64,000 nucleotides of DNA. Source: Streptomyces sp. NBC_00258 (GTDB taxonomy: Bacteria; Actinomycetota; Actinomycetes; Streptomycetales; Streptomycetaceae). This document shows, piece after piece, positions 38,011 through 46,400 of this stretch. Within the stretch, counting starts at the first letter, position 1; the number at the start of each line of letters is the position of its first letter. The position numbers and the translations under genes were made by a program. The stretch is taken from NCBI RefSeq assembly GCF_036182465.1, contig NZ_CP108081.1, positions 6,944,001 through 7,008,000 of the forward strand. The letters are read 5' to 3'. Under the pieces are notes generated by a model. The model was given only the letters and a program-made list of their open reading frames with translations. It searched no databases and was not told the DNA's origin.

Positions 38011-38826
38011 GTGTTGAGTACGGGAGCGTTGCGGGCGCATTTGCTGGCGGCGAGGCTGGCTGGGACGGTGGCCACCTCGCGGGAGGCGAGTCTCAGGAGC
38101 TATCGGTTGTTCGCCGCGCGGGATCCGCGGGTGATGATCGGGCTTGACCCCGAATGGACATGGGAACAACCGGATCTGATCGCTTTGATGGCGGACAAGT
38201 GCGGGGTGTCGGCCGATCCGCGGCATACATCTGGCTTCGATGTGATCGATCCTGAGCGAACCGTGGCGGCTCTTGACGCCTTCGCCGCCCGGCTTGCGGA
38301 AGCCGCACGGAACCGTGCCCCGGTGCTGCTCGGCACCGGACATCCGCACCGACTGATCGGTTTCTACGCCGCCCTCGCGGACGCTCTGTCGGCGTCGGGG
38401 TGTACCGTCCTCACCCCCGCGCATGGTCACTGTATCGACATAACGACCCGGTTCGGTCTACGCACGTACAACCTTGACTACGTACGAGGAGTCGCGCTGG
38501 TGCGCGAACCCGGGGTGTGCGACCCCGGTCGTGAGACCGGCGCGCACACTCACTCTCCCCTCCCGGTTCGTACCGCTCTGGCTGCCGCGGCGGAGGCCGG
38601 CGGACCCCTCCCGGAGCTCGTGGTGGGAGACCACGGCTGGGTCTGCGGAGCAGGTCAGCTGGGGTTCGAGGCCATTGGCCTGGGTGACACCGACGATCCC
38701 GCGCTGTTCGTCGGAGAGGCAGAGGGGCGGGTGTCCGTCGTCGTTCCACTTGATGACGCTGTGCGGTCTGATTACTACCGACCGCTTACTCGCTATGTAC
38801 TCAATCGAGCGTGTCTGTCACAGTAG
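38011..38826 (+). CDS. Conserved actinobacterial protein, phosphatase-like annotation
   Basis: 271 residues from GTG 38011 (LSTGALRAHLLAARLAGT). A GTG at 37972 would lengthen it by 13. Conserved-looking blocks include RDPRVMIGLDPEW, LLGTGHPHRLIGFYAALAD, LTPAHGHCID and LVVGDHGWVCGAGQLGFEAI. The GTGHPH and GDHGW segments suggest a phosphate- or metal-handling active site; homologues are often called phosphatase, but I cannot prove it. A strongly conserved neighbour of the bdtA-like gene in Streptomyces, as I recall. Confidence 0.7.
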   Translation: MLSTGALRAHLLAARLAGTVATSREASLRSYRLFAARDPRVMIGLDPEWTWEQPDLIALMADKCGVSADPRHTSGFDVIDPERTVAALDAFAARLAEAARNRAPVLLGTGHPHRLIGFYAALADALSASGCTVLTPAHGHCIDITTRFGLRTYNLDYVRGVALVREPGVCDPGRETGAHTHSPLPVRTALAAAAEAGGPLPELVVGDHGWVCGAGQLGFEAIGLGDTDDPALFVGEAEGRVSVVVPLDDAVRSDYYRPLTRYVLNRACLSQ

Positions 38827-38880
38827 GCCGCCGATGGCCCCTCCTCTTCCCCACTCGCATCACACGCCCCTACTCTGGGG

Positions 38881-38908
38881 AGTGAGCACGCAACGACGAA
38901 GTGTCACC
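38881..38908. promoter_or_regulatory. Candidate BldD-type half-site pair upstream of bdtA-like gene
   Basis: AGTGA at 38881-38885 and TCACC at 38904-38908 are inverted half-sites in the form AGTGA-n-TCACC recognised by BldD. A possible -10, TACTCT, is at 38871-38876. Half-sites this short arise by chance, so this is tentative. Confidence 0.4.
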
Positions 38909-38955
38909 GGAAGGGGAAGCCGGTGACCGTCGAGTGCGGAAGGTTCAGGTGTGTC

Positions 38956-39165
38956 ATGGCTGCTGGCGAGAGGCCTCTGAACGAGGTTCAGTTCCTTACC
39001 GTGGCGGAAGTCGCCTCGGTGATGCGAGTGTCGAAGATGACCGTGTACCGCTTGGTGCACAGCGGTCATCTGCCCGCGATCCGGGTCGGGAGGTCATTCC
39101 GCGTCCCGGAGCAAGCGGTTCACGAGTACCTTCGCGAGTCATACGTGGGGGTGGAGACAGCCTGA
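38956..39165 (+). CDS. bdtA: Small MerR/excisionase-type DNA-binding protein (BdtA-like)
   Basis: 69 residues. It is almost entirely a winged-helix excisionase-type DNA-binding domain: FLTVAEVASVMRVSKMTVYR, then LVHSGHLPAIRVGRSFRVPE, then AVHEYLRES. The start is ATG 38956. A GTG at 38923 with AAGGGGAAG before it is a real alternative (11 residues more). In S. coelicolor the corresponding gene (SCO3328, as I recall) was named as a target of BldD. It is probably a developmental transcription factor. Confidence 0.82.
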   Translation: MAAGERPLNEVQFLTVAEVASVMRVSKMTVYRLVHSGHLPAIRVGRSFRVPEQAVHEYLRESYVGVETA

Positions 39166-39328
39166 CGGCGGTCCGGGGAGGTCCCGGGGCGGCTCGATCG
39201 CGTCCCCGGGGTCTCACCCGGAACTCTCGATTACGACCTCGGCGCTCGGGCGGGTAGGCTGGCCCCTCATAAGTCGTGTGGGCCCATGCAGCCCAGCAAC
39301 GAGTAAAGAGAAGTGAGCGAGGGTAGTC

Positions 39329-39427
39329 GTGGGCTCTGTTATCAAGAAGCGGCGCAAGCGGATGGCGAAGAAGAAGCACCGCAAGCTGCTCAAGCGCACT
39401 CGCGTTCAGCGTCGCAACAAGAAGTAA
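39329..39427 (+). CDS. Small basic ribosomal protein bS22-like (AURKAIP1/COX24 domain)
   Basis: 32 residues, GTG start: MGSVIKKRRKRMAKKKHRK, then LLKRTRVQRRNKK. Nearly half the residues are Lys or Arg. It matches the very small actinobacterial 30S proteins of the COX24/bS22 type, which sit near the decoding centre. It follows the bdtA-like gene by 163 bases and ends before a strong hairpin. Confidence 0.88.
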   Translation: MGSVIKKRRKRMAKKKHRKLLKRTRVQRRNKK

Positions 39428-39497
39428 GTCGCGACGGACAGCGGTCCTCCGCCACAAGCAGGGCAGACGGCGGGCGACGACGCTGTGACAGTGCGCT

Positions 39498-39531
39498 CTG
39501 TGGCCCCCCACCGGCTGGTGGGGGGCCACAG
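39498..39531 (+). terminator. Terminator after the small ribosomal protein gene
   Basis: A 15-base perfect stem (CTGTGGCCCCCCACC and its complement) with a GGCT loop, 70 bases past the stop. The rest of the 316-base gap 39428-39743 shows no gene. Confidence 0.8.
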
Positions 39532-39743
39532 TCGTATCCCTGTTCCCTTGCCGCGGCGTGCGGCCGGACGAACGCTGTGCGTATGTCCGGGCCTACTACT
39601 GTGCGGCGAATGGCTGGGTCTGATCGTACGTCCGGGGGCGCCGTCACTTCATGCATCGGGCGGTCATCACAGCGCAACATCGACCCGCTAACGTGGCCGT
39701 CACGGGGAACACGGCAGAGTACGAACGGCACAGTACGAGCAGC

Positions 39744-40838
39744 ATGTCGTCGACGGCTGGAAGGAAGGCGCTGATCTTGGGGAAGGTCGTGCTCGTGACC
39801 GGAGTGGCCCGTCAGTTGGGGGGCCGGTTCGTACGACGGATTCAGCGTGACCCCGAGGTGGACAGGGTGGTCGCCGTGGACGCGGTCCCGCCGGAGCACC
39901 ACCTGGGCGGCGCCGACTTCGTACGGGCCGACATAAGGCAGCCCGCCATCGCCAGGGTGCTGGCGGAGCACTCCGTGGACACGGTGGTGCACCTGGACGT
40001 GACGGCGACCCCGCTGGGCGGCGGCAGCCGGACCACGGTCAAGGAGACCAACGTCATCGGCACCATGCAGCTGCTGGGTGCCTGCCAGAAGTCGCCGACG
40101 GTCAAGCGGCTCGTCGTGAAGTCCAGTACGAACGTGTACGGGTCGGCTCCGCGTGATCCGGCCGTCTTCACCGAGACCACCCCACCCAAGTCGCTGCCCA
40201 GCGGCGGCTTCGCGAAGGACACGGTCGAGGTCGAGGGATATGTGCGGGGGTTCGCGCGGCGGCGGCCCGACGTCGCCGTGTGTGTGCTGCGGTTCGCGAA
40301 CATCCTCGGGCCGAGCGCGGACTCGCCGCTCGCCGCGTACTTCTCGCTGCCCGTGCTGCCGACCGTGCTCGGCTACGACCCGCGGCTGCAGTTCGTGCAC
40401 GAGGACGACGTGATCGAGGTGCTGCGGATCGCCTCGCACGAGCCGCGGCGCGGCACGCTCAACAGCGGCACGTTCAACATCGCCGGCGACGGTGTCCTGC
40501 TGCTCTCGCAGTGCGCGCGCCGGCTCGGCCGGCCCACGGTTCCCGTGCTGATGCCCGCGGTGAGCTGGGTGGGCTCGGCGCTGCGTACGCTGGGCATGAC
40601 GGACTTCTCGCCGGAGCAGCTGCGGCTGCTCACCCACGGCCGGGTCGTGGCGACCCGGCAGATGCGCGAGACGCTCGGCTACGGTCCCAGGTACACGACC
40701 GCGGAGACCTTCGCGGACTTCGCACGCAGCCGGGGGCCCGGACTCCTGCCCCCCGAGGCCCTTGCGGGGGCCGTCGACCGGATCGCGGCACTGCCTGTAC
40801 TCGGCGGTGGCCACCTCCCGACGCAGAGCGCCAACTGA
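39744..40838 (+). CDS. NAD-dependent epimerase/dehydratase (SDR family)
   Basis: 364 residues from the ATG at 39744, or 353 from the TTG at 39777, which has GGAAGG 9 bases upstream. The cofactor motif is VVLVTGVARQLGG. Then come VDTVVHLDVTA, the Asn-type motif KETNVIGTMQLL and VKSSTNVYGSAPRD with Tyr. The usual YxxxK is not clear: the segment reads GGFAKDTVEVEGYVRGF, so classic SDR catalysis is uncertain. It lies 14 bases before an acyltransferase gene, in a likely two-gene operon. The product may act in lipid or envelope metabolism. Confidence 0.82.
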   Translation: MSSTAGRKALILGKVVLVTGVARQLGGRFVRRIQRDPEVDRVVAVDAVPPEHHLGGADFVRADIRQPAIARVLAEHSVDTVVHLDVTATPLGGGSRTTVKETNVIGTMQLLGACQKSPTVKRLVVKSSTNVYGSAPRDPAVFTETTPPKSLPSGGFAKDTVEVEGYVRGFARRRPDVAVCVLRFANILGPSADSPLAAYFSLPVLPTVLGYDPRLQFVHEDDVIEVLRIASHEPRRGTLNSGTFNIAGDGVLLLSQCARRLGRPTVPVLMPAVSWVGSALRTLGMTDFSPEQLRLLTHGRVVATRQMRETLGYGPRYTTAETFADFARSRGPGLLPPEALAGAVDRIAALPVLGGGHLPTQSAN

Positions 40839-40852
40839 GGAGCGCATCAACG

Positions 40853-41902
40853 ATGGCGGACGCCAAGGTCATTCCGTTCGACGACGACCGGTCCCGCGGG
40901 AGTGCCGTACAGCGGCCGCCGCGGCGCCGGGGCGCGGGGAGCAGGCGCAAGGGCGAGCCGGTGGCGGTTCGTGAGGTCCAGCCCCTGCCCGCACGAACGA
41001 TTCCGCAGGATGATGTTCCCGTGACGCGTGAGGAACCGGCTGCTGTGGAGAAGCCGCAGGAGAATGGCTGGGACCGGCGCATCGCCGGCGGCCTGTCCTT
41101 CCTGCGGCGGCGACTGACGGGTGAGTACGAGGTCGACGACTTCGGTTACGACCAGGAGCTCACCGACCAGGTCCTGATGTCGATGCTGCGGCCCCTCTAC
41201 GAGAAGTACTTCCGCGTAGAGGTGAAGGGCATCGAGAACATCCCGTCGGAGGGCGGGGCGCTGATCGTCGCCAACCACTCCGGGACGCTGCCGCTGGACG
41301 GCCTGATGATGCAGGTCGCCGTCCACGACAACCACCCCGACGGCCGTCATCTGCGGCTCCTCGCGGCCGACCTGGTCTTCATGCTGCCGGTGGTCAACGA
41401 ACTGGCCCGCAAGGCCGGTCACACGCTCGCCTGCGCGGAGGACGCCGAACGGCTCCTGGAGCGCGGCGAGCTGGTCGGTGTGATGCCGGAGGGCTTCAAG
41501 GGCATTGGCAAGCCGTTCAGCGAGCGCTACAAGCTCCAGCGCTTCGGCCGCGGCGGCTTCGTGTCGACAGCCCTGCGCCAGGGCACGCCGATCATCCCGT
41601 GCTCCATCGTGGGCGCGGAGGAGATCTACCCGATGATCGGCAACTCCAAGACGCTGGCACGTCTCCTCGGCTTCCCGTACTTCCCGATCACGCCCACCTT
41701 CCCGTGGCTGGGCCCGCTCGGCGGGGTCCCGCTCCCGACGAAGTGGACGATCCAGTTCGGCGAGCCGATCCTGACCGACGGCTACCCGCCGGAGGCGGCA
41801 GAGGATCCCATGCTCATGTTCAACCTGACGGACCAGGTGAGAGAGCAGATCCAGCACACGCTCTACAAGCTGCTGGTGCAGCGCAGGTCGGTGTTCTTCT
41901 AA
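40853..41902 (+). CDS. PlsC-like lysophospholipid acyltransferase
   Basis: 349 residues. A long basic, disordered head (1-75) precedes an acyltransferase domain. The catalytic motif is VANHSGTLPLDG (H-x4-D), then MPEGFKGIGKPFSERYKLQR as the glycerol-phosphate-binding block and PIIPCSIVGAEEI as block IV. There are no strong transmembrane helices, so it is probably a peripheral membrane enzyme. TGAGGAG just before the ATG overlaps the stop of the upstream epimerase gene. Confidence 0.85.
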   Translation: MADAKVIPFDDDRSRGSAVQRPPRRRGAGSRRKGEPVAVREVQPLPARTIPQDDVPVTREEPAAVEKPQENGWDRRIAGGLSFLRRRLTGEYEVDDFGYDQELTDQVLMSMLRPLYEKYFRVEVKGIENIPSEGGALIVANHSGTLPLDGLMMQVAVHDNHPDGRHLRLLAADLVFMLPVVNELARKAGHTLACAEDAERLLERGELVGVMPEGFKGIGKPFSERYKLQRFGRGGFVSTALRQGTPIIPCSIVGAEEIYPMIGNSKTLARLLGFPYFPITPTFPWLGPLGGVPLPTKWTIQFGEPILTDGYPPEAAEDPMLMFNLTDQVREQIQHTLYKLLVQRRSVFF

Positions 41903-41928
41903 CGGTTCTGGAAATGTCCAGGACTCCT

Positions 41929-41983
41929 GGATACGTCGGTGGGGGCGCCCCTTTTCACAAGGGGCGCCCCCACCGACGTATCC
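41929..41983. terminator. 25-base perfect inverted repeat between convergent genes
   Basis: Arms 41929-41953 and 41959-41983 are exact complements (GGATACGTCGGTGGGGGCGC ... and its mirror) around a TTCAC loop. It lies 26 bases past the acyltransferase stop and 7 bases from the rsbN stop. A bidirectional terminator. Confidence 0.88.
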
Positions 41984-41990
41984 GAAGAAG

Positions 41991-43220
41991 CTAGTTCGCG
42001 TCCTCGCTGTCGATTCCCAGGCCGGGCAGCAGGCCCGGGAGGAGGGGCGGCAGGGTCACGTCCGGCTCTGCCGGTGGGGTGTTCCTGCCGGACGGGGAGG
42101 CGCTGGTCTCGTCCTCGGGCGGGTCCAGGAGGCCGCCGGTGTTGCCGCCGAGCAGGCCGTCGTCCTGGGTCTTGGACGTGGACGGCTTGGGCTTGCCGCC
42201 GCTGGACCCGGTGCCGTCGGACGAGCCGCCGCCGGTGGCGCTGGGGGCGGCCGGGCGGTCCGTACGGGACGAGCCGGTGGCGTCCGAGCTCGCGCCGCGG
42301 TGGCGGCCGGTGCCCTCCGGGGAGGGCGGCTGCGGGAGCAGCGAGCGCAGCGGCTCGACCTCTTCGTCTATGGCGTCGAAGACCGAGCTGACCTGGCGGC
42401 TGACGTCGCCGAGTTGCACGGGCAGCCGGTCGCGCAGGGCGCCCCAGGCGTCGCGGTGCGACTGGGAGAAGGCGGAGAGGGCCTGGATGGGGCCCAGGGA
42501 GTCCGGGTCCCGCTCATAGGCCTCGTGCAGCAGGCGGTGCCCCTCGGAGGCGTCGTGCTGCATGCCGGACAGCGCACGCCGGATCTCGCCCAGGGACTCG
42601 TGGTCGAGGGGCCCCGAACGGCCGCGCTCCATCAGGCGGCGCGCCTCGCTCAGCCGGGTGGAGGCCTGGTCGAGGTAGAGCCGGCCGCGGTCGCCCTCGC
42701 CGTCGGCCATGCCCAGCTTGAGGTCCTCCATGCCGCGCTTGAGCCCGTAGAGCGAATCACCGGGCAGGGCGTCGGAACTGGCAGCGGCGACACCGCTGAA
42801 GGCTCCGGCGGCCACACCGACGGTGAGCCCGCCCGCGGCGAGCCCCTTCGACAGCCGGGAACGCGGTCGCAACTTCCCCAGCCCGGTCGCCCGGTGCGCG
42901 CCCCGGCCCCGGTGGGAGCGCTGCTCGGGCACCGAAGGGTCCGCCGCCCCGCCCCCCGCGGCCGTGCCCTCCTGGAGCATGGCCTCCATCGCGGCCACCA
43001 GCTGTGCCCGCTGGACGACCTTGACCTCGGGGTCCAGCTCCGGTTTGGGCAGTTCGCCGAGGCCGGTCGCCAGGGACAGCATCCGGCCCTGCTCGGGCCG
43101 GTCCACGGCGGCCGGAGCAGGGCCTTCGGACTGCTCGGCCGCCGTGCCCCGGTCCGGCTGCTCTTCCAGGGCCTGGGCGAAGGCGTTCGCCCGCCGGTGC
43201 GCCGATACGTTCGCGATCAC
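41991..43220 (-). CDS. rsbN: Membrane anti-sigma factor RsbN (DUF5667 type)
   Basis: 409 residues from GTG 43220 (IANVSAHRRANAF), with AGGAGGTG 6 bases upstream. The cytoplasmic N-terminal part (about 1-120) would hold sigma-BldN. One transmembrane segment (GLAAGGLTVGVAAGAFSGVA) is near residue 130. Outside is a DUF5667-like helical domain (LPGDSLYGLKRGMEDLKLGM to about 265) and then a Ser/Gly/Pro-rich tail. In S. venezuelae and S. coelicolor the gene right after bldN encodes its specific anti-sigma factor, and the arrangement is the same here. Confidence 0.82.
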   Translation of the reverse strand: MIANVSAHRRANAFAQALEEQPDRGTAAEQSEGPAPAAVDRPEQGRMLSLATGLGELPKPELDPEVKVVQRAQLVAAMEAMLQEGTAAGGGAADPSVPEQRSHRGRGAHRATGLGKLRPRSRLSKGLAAGGLTVGVAAGAFSGVAAASSDALPGDSLYGLKRGMEDLKLGMADGEGDRGRLYLDQASTRLSEARRLMERGRSGPLDHESLGEIRRALSGMQHDASEGHRLLHEAYERDPDSLGPIQALSAFSQSHRDAWGALRDRLPVQLGDVSRQVSSVFDAIDEEVEPLRSLLPQPPSPEGTGRHRGASSDATGSSRTDRPAAPSATGGGSSDGTGSSGGKPKPSTSKTQDDGLLGGNTGGLLDPPEDETSASPSGRNTPPAEPDVTLPPLLPGLLPGLGIDSEDAN

Positions 43221-43350
43221 TGGCGGCACCTCCTCTCGTCATCACGGTCGACTCCCCAGGGGGTCCTGAGGGTTGCACACCCCGACCACGACCACTCGAT
43301 CGAGTGATCGAAGTCGGCCAGGGTATGACCACAGGGAGCCTGTATCCCGC

Positions 43351-43379
43351 ACAACGAGCGGCTCGGCACTTGGGTTACG
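43351..43379 (-). promoter_or_regulatory. Candidate BldN-dependent promoter of rsbN
   Basis: On the minus strand, CGTAAC (43379-43374), a 17-base spacer, and CGTTGT (43356-43351) resemble the promoter type I recall for sigma-BldN (CGTAAC, then CGTTGA-like). It lies about 130 bases upstream of rsbN in the 286-base bldN-rsbN gap. Confidence 0.5.
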
Positions 43380-43506
43380 GACGACGGATGATCGGACCGC
43401 GAAGTCAACGGACTTTCACGGACGGTGAGTTGGGCATCGCTGAGCGTATGGAGTCATACGGAGTCGTACGGAGAGGGGCGGGGCAGGGCCCGCCGTGTAC
43501 GGGGTC

Positions 43507-44283
43507 TCAGCGGGCGTCTTCCGGGAGGAGCCGGGCCAGTGTGCGCACCGCCCGGTACTGGAGGGTCTTGATCGCGCCCTCGTTCTTGCCCATCACGCGG
43601 GCGGTCTCGGCGACCGAGAGGCCCTGGAGGAAGCGCAGGGTCACGCATTCCTGCTGCTGCGGGTTGAGGCGGCGGACGGCATCCAGCAGCGCCGCGTTCG
43701 AGAGGGACTCCAGGACGGAGTCCTCGGGGGAGCGCTCGACCTCGTTGGCGTCGAGCATCTCGCCGGTGGTCACTTCGAGCCGGAAGCGGCTCGACTTGAA
43801 GTGGTCCGCGACGAGGTTGCGGGCAATGGTGACCAGCCAGGCGCCGAAGTCACGGCCCTGCCAGGTGAACGTGCCGATGCGGCGCAGTGCGCGCAGGAAC
43901 GTCTCGCTCGTGAGGTCTTCCGCGGTCGCCTTTCCGCCGACGCGGTAATAGATATAGCGGTACACAGTGTCGCTGTACTGGTCGTAGAGCCGGCCGAAGG
44001 CCTCGGCCTCACCGGCCTGTGCGCGCTCCACGAGGTCCATCATCCGGGCGCTGTCACTGTCTGCGGCCGGGCGGCGTGCGGTGGTGGCCGACGCGCTCGA
44101 ACGACCTCGTCTGACCACCGCCGCGCTGCCGTCCGCCAGTGCGTAGCACGGGCCGACGGGCGCGACGGAGACAGCGAGGGCGGGGACGGCGTACGCGGTG
44201 GGGACGAAGCCGCGCAGGCGGTCGAGGACCGTTGCGCGCAGCGTAGCCAGGCCCGAGGCGTCAACCCCGACGTGTGGGTACAC
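43507..44283 (-). CDS. bldN: ECF sigma factor BldN (pro-protein form)
   Basis: 258 residues, GTG start at 44283 with GGGAG 7 bases before it. A long N-terminal extension (about 1-80, MYPHVGVDASGLATLRATVL) precedes sigma region 2 (AFGRLYDQYSDTVYRYIYYR; DFGAWLVTIARNLVADH) and region 4 (LNPQQQECVTLRFLQGLSVA; KNEGAIKTLQYRAVRTL). In S. coelicolor the extension is removed to activate the sigma factor. BldN drives chaplin, rodlin and bldM expression for aerial growth. The 363 bases 44284-44646 upstream hold its control region, with no other gene seen. Confidence 0.94.
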   Translation of the reverse strand: MYPHVGVDASGLATLRATVLDRLRGFVPTAYAVPALAVSVAPVGPCYALADGSAAVVRRGRSSASATTARRPAADSDSARMMDLVERAQAGEAEAFGRLYDQYSDTVYRYIYYRVGGKATAEDLTSETFLRALRRIGTFTWQGRDFGAWLVTIARNLVADHFKSSRFRLEVTTGEMLDANEVERSPEDSVLESLSNAALLDAVRRLNPQQQECVTLRFLQGLSVAETARVMGKNEGAIKTLQYRAVRTLARLLPEDAR

Positions 44284-44646
44284 GGGACTCCCAGAGGCAG
44301 AGCTTCCATCACGTGCAGTACCGGACCGTTCACCCGTCGTAGCGAAGAGCGGGGCCCGTCATGCGTCTGAGGAGAATAACGCTTCGTACAGGCAGTGCTA
44401 CACCCAGTTGCTCAAATCATCGATTACGTCGCTTCTGTTACCGAACGACGTCTCATCAAGTGCCTGAGAGTGACCGGTTGTTGATCGAATGATTCCGCGT
44501 TCCGTCTGAGTCCGGGGCGTGTTGTGGCCGGGTGCCGTTAACGGGACTGGCGGGGGCTCTGCGCGGGTAGGACAGCACGATTGCCCGCATGTCCGTGCGG
44601 GACGCCGCTGCTCAGCGGGTGTTCGAGGGGTGCCGGCGACGGTGTG

Positions 44647-45585
44647 TCAGCGACGGCGGCGGTGCAGGGCGATCGCGGCCGCCGTGCCGCCCGCGACCGC
44701 GCCGACGCCGGCCGCGGCGGGAATGCCGACCTTCGCCGCCTTGCGGCCCGTGCGGTAGTCGCGCAGCCGCCAGTCGAGCGTGCGGGCGTGCTTGCGGAGC
44801 TTGGAGTCCGGGTTGATCGCGTACGGGTGCCCGACCAGCGAGAGCATCGGGATGTCGTTGTGGGAGTCGCTGTACGCGGCGCAGCGGCCGAGGTCCAGGC
44901 CCTCCGCCGCGGCCAGGGCGCGTACCGCCTCCGCCTTGGCGGGGCCGTGCAGCGGTTCGCCGACGAGCTTGCCGGTGTAGACGCCGTCGACCGACTCGGC
45001 GACCGTGCCGAGCGCGCCGGTCAGGCCCAGGCGGCGGGCGATCACCGTGGCGATCTCCACGGGTGCCGCCGTGACCAGCCACACCTTCTGACCTGCGTCC
45101 AGGTGGGCCTGGGCGAGTGCGCGGGTGCCGGGCCAGATGCGCTCGGCCATGTACTCGTCGTAGATCTCCTCGCCGATCGACATCAGCTCGGAGACGCGGT
45201 GGCCCTTCACGATGGACAGCGCCGAGTCGCGGGCGTCCTGCATGTGCTCGGGGTCCTCGACGCCGGCCAGCCGGAACCAGGCCTGCTGCCAGGCGAACCG
45301 GTAGAGGTCGCGGGTCTCGAAGAACTTCCGCTTGTAGAGGCCGCGGCCGAAGTGGAACAGCGCAGCGCCCTGCATCACGGTGTTGTCGAGGTCGAAGAAC
45401 GCGGCGGCCCTGTCGTCACCGACCACCGGGAACTCCGGTTCGGTGCCTGCGGGCGCGGCTTCGTGCGCGAGCTCCTCCAACTCCTGGGAGGACTTGCGCG
45501 CAGCCTCAGCCGAGGCCTCGCCTGCCAGCACGCTCCGCGCGGTGGCGGAGCGCCTACGGGGGGTGAGCCATCCGAGAGCGGCCAT
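44647..45585 (-). CDS. HAD-IB family hydrolase (SerB-like)
   Basis: 312 residues from the ATG at 45585. A head of about 65 residues with Arg/Ser/Glu-rich sequence is followed by the HAD domain: motif I FFDLDNTVMQG, motif II LVTAAPVEIA, the Lys in GPAKAEAVRALA, and motif IV YSDSHNDIPML. The C-terminus ends in a Gly/Ala-rich hydrophobic helix (AAAGVGAVAGGTAAAIAL) plus basic residues, which could anchor it to the membrane. Such proteins include phosphoserine-phosphatase-like and lipid phosphatases; the substrate is unknown. It is divergent from the glutaredoxin-like gene. Confidence 0.84.
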   Translation of the reverse strand: MAALGWLTPRRRSATARSVLAGEASAEAARKSSQELEELAHEAAPAGTEPEFPVVGDDRAAAFFDLDNTVMQGAALFHFGRGLYKRKFFETRDLYRFAWQQAWFRLAGVEDPEHMQDARDSALSIVKGHRVSELMSIGEEIYDEYMAERIWPGTRALAQAHLDAGQKVWLVTAAPVEIATVIARRLGLTGALGTVAESVDGVYTGKLVGEPLHGPAKAEAVRALAAAEGLDLGRCAAYSDSHNDIPMLSLVGHPYAINPDSKLRKHARTLDWRLRDYRTGRKAAKVGIPAAAGVGAVAGGTAAAIALHRRRR

Positions 45586-45733
45586 GGCGTGAGCATAGCC
45601 AGTTTGTTCGGTGGTTCCGGAGTCGGGAGGTTTGGAGGCTGTGAACTCTCCGCGACGCATTGTTAAAGAGCACATCCCCTCGGGAGCCTCTTCTGGTCGC
45701 TTCGCGGGGTGGTTGTGCCTCGGGTGCGGGTCC

Positions 45734-45765
45734 GTGGGGCTGGGCGCACAGTTCCCCGCGCCCCT
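45734..45765 (-). repeat. Family A repeat in a divergent gap
   Basis: CAGTTCCCCGCGCCCCT core, 22 bases upstream of the glutaredoxin-like start and between divergent genes. It is in a position where it can only be in a leader or promoter, not a 3' end. Confidence 0.7.
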
Positions 45766-45787
45766 GACGGGCGGGAGAATGGTTCGT

Positions 45788-46078
45788 ATGAGCCCCATCT
45801 TTCGGCGTGGTGAGCGTCGTGCGGAGAAGAGCGTGTCGCCGGAGCGGCTGGTCACTTTGATCGGGAAGCCCGACTGCCATTTGTGCGAAGACGCACAGGA
45901 AGTCGTGGAGAAGGTCTGTGGTGATCTCGGTGTCCGCTGGGAGAAGAAGGACATCACCCAGGACGAGGAACTGCACCGCGAGTACTGGGAGCAGATCCCG
46001 GTGGTGCTGGTGGACGGGGCCCAGCACACGTTCTGGCGGGTGGACGAGGAGCGGCTGCGCAGGGTGCTCAAGGCGTAG
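45788..46078 (+). CDS. Glutaredoxin-like protein
   Basis: 96 residues from the ATG at 45788, or 99 from 45779. Thioredoxin fold with the dithiol CHLC in LIGKPDCHLCEDAQEV and the cis-Pro segment QIPVVLVDG. A basic head of about 20 residues precedes the fold. It lies upstream of rex in the same direction, with 322 bases between that hold the rex promoter. It fits a redox-sensing neighbourhood, though Streptomyces uses mycothiol rather than glutathione. Confidence 0.85.
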   Translation: MSPIFRRGERRAEKSVSPERLVTLIGKPDCHLCEDAQEVVEKVCGDLGVRWEKKDITQDEELHREYWEQIPVVLVDGAQHTFWRVDEERLRRVLKA

Positions 46079-46306
46079 CCGATGGGGCGGAGTAATGGAA
46101 CCGTGGCCTGACCGAGGCGTCCAAAGGGGCCGGAAAGTCACTTAGGATCGAGGGCGGTTCGGACTCGGGGGCGGGGATCGTAGAGGAGAGTGTGCGGTTT
46201 TGCCCCCAACAAGTGAGGAACGAAGGTGCGTGTGCGCCGGTTCCGTACGGGTGCGCCGGGGGTGCGTGACCCCGGTCACGTTGGCCGGGCAAATCGGACA
46301 CCATCT

Positions 46307-46335
46307 TTGTGCACGCGTTCACAAAGACATAGCCT
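46307..46335 (+). promoter_or_regulatory. rex promoter with embedded Rex operator
   Basis: The Rex operator TTGTGCACGCGTTCACAA (46307-46324) begins exactly at the -35 (TTGTGC). After a 17-base spacer the -10 is TAGCCT (46330-46335). Rex bound here would block RNA polymerase, as in the known autoregulation of rex-hemACD. Confidence 0.85.
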
Positions 46336-46400
46336 GCATTCGACGGGGCGGTCTAGGTACGTGCGACCGCCTGAAGCCCCGCGCTACCCGCAGGAGCACC

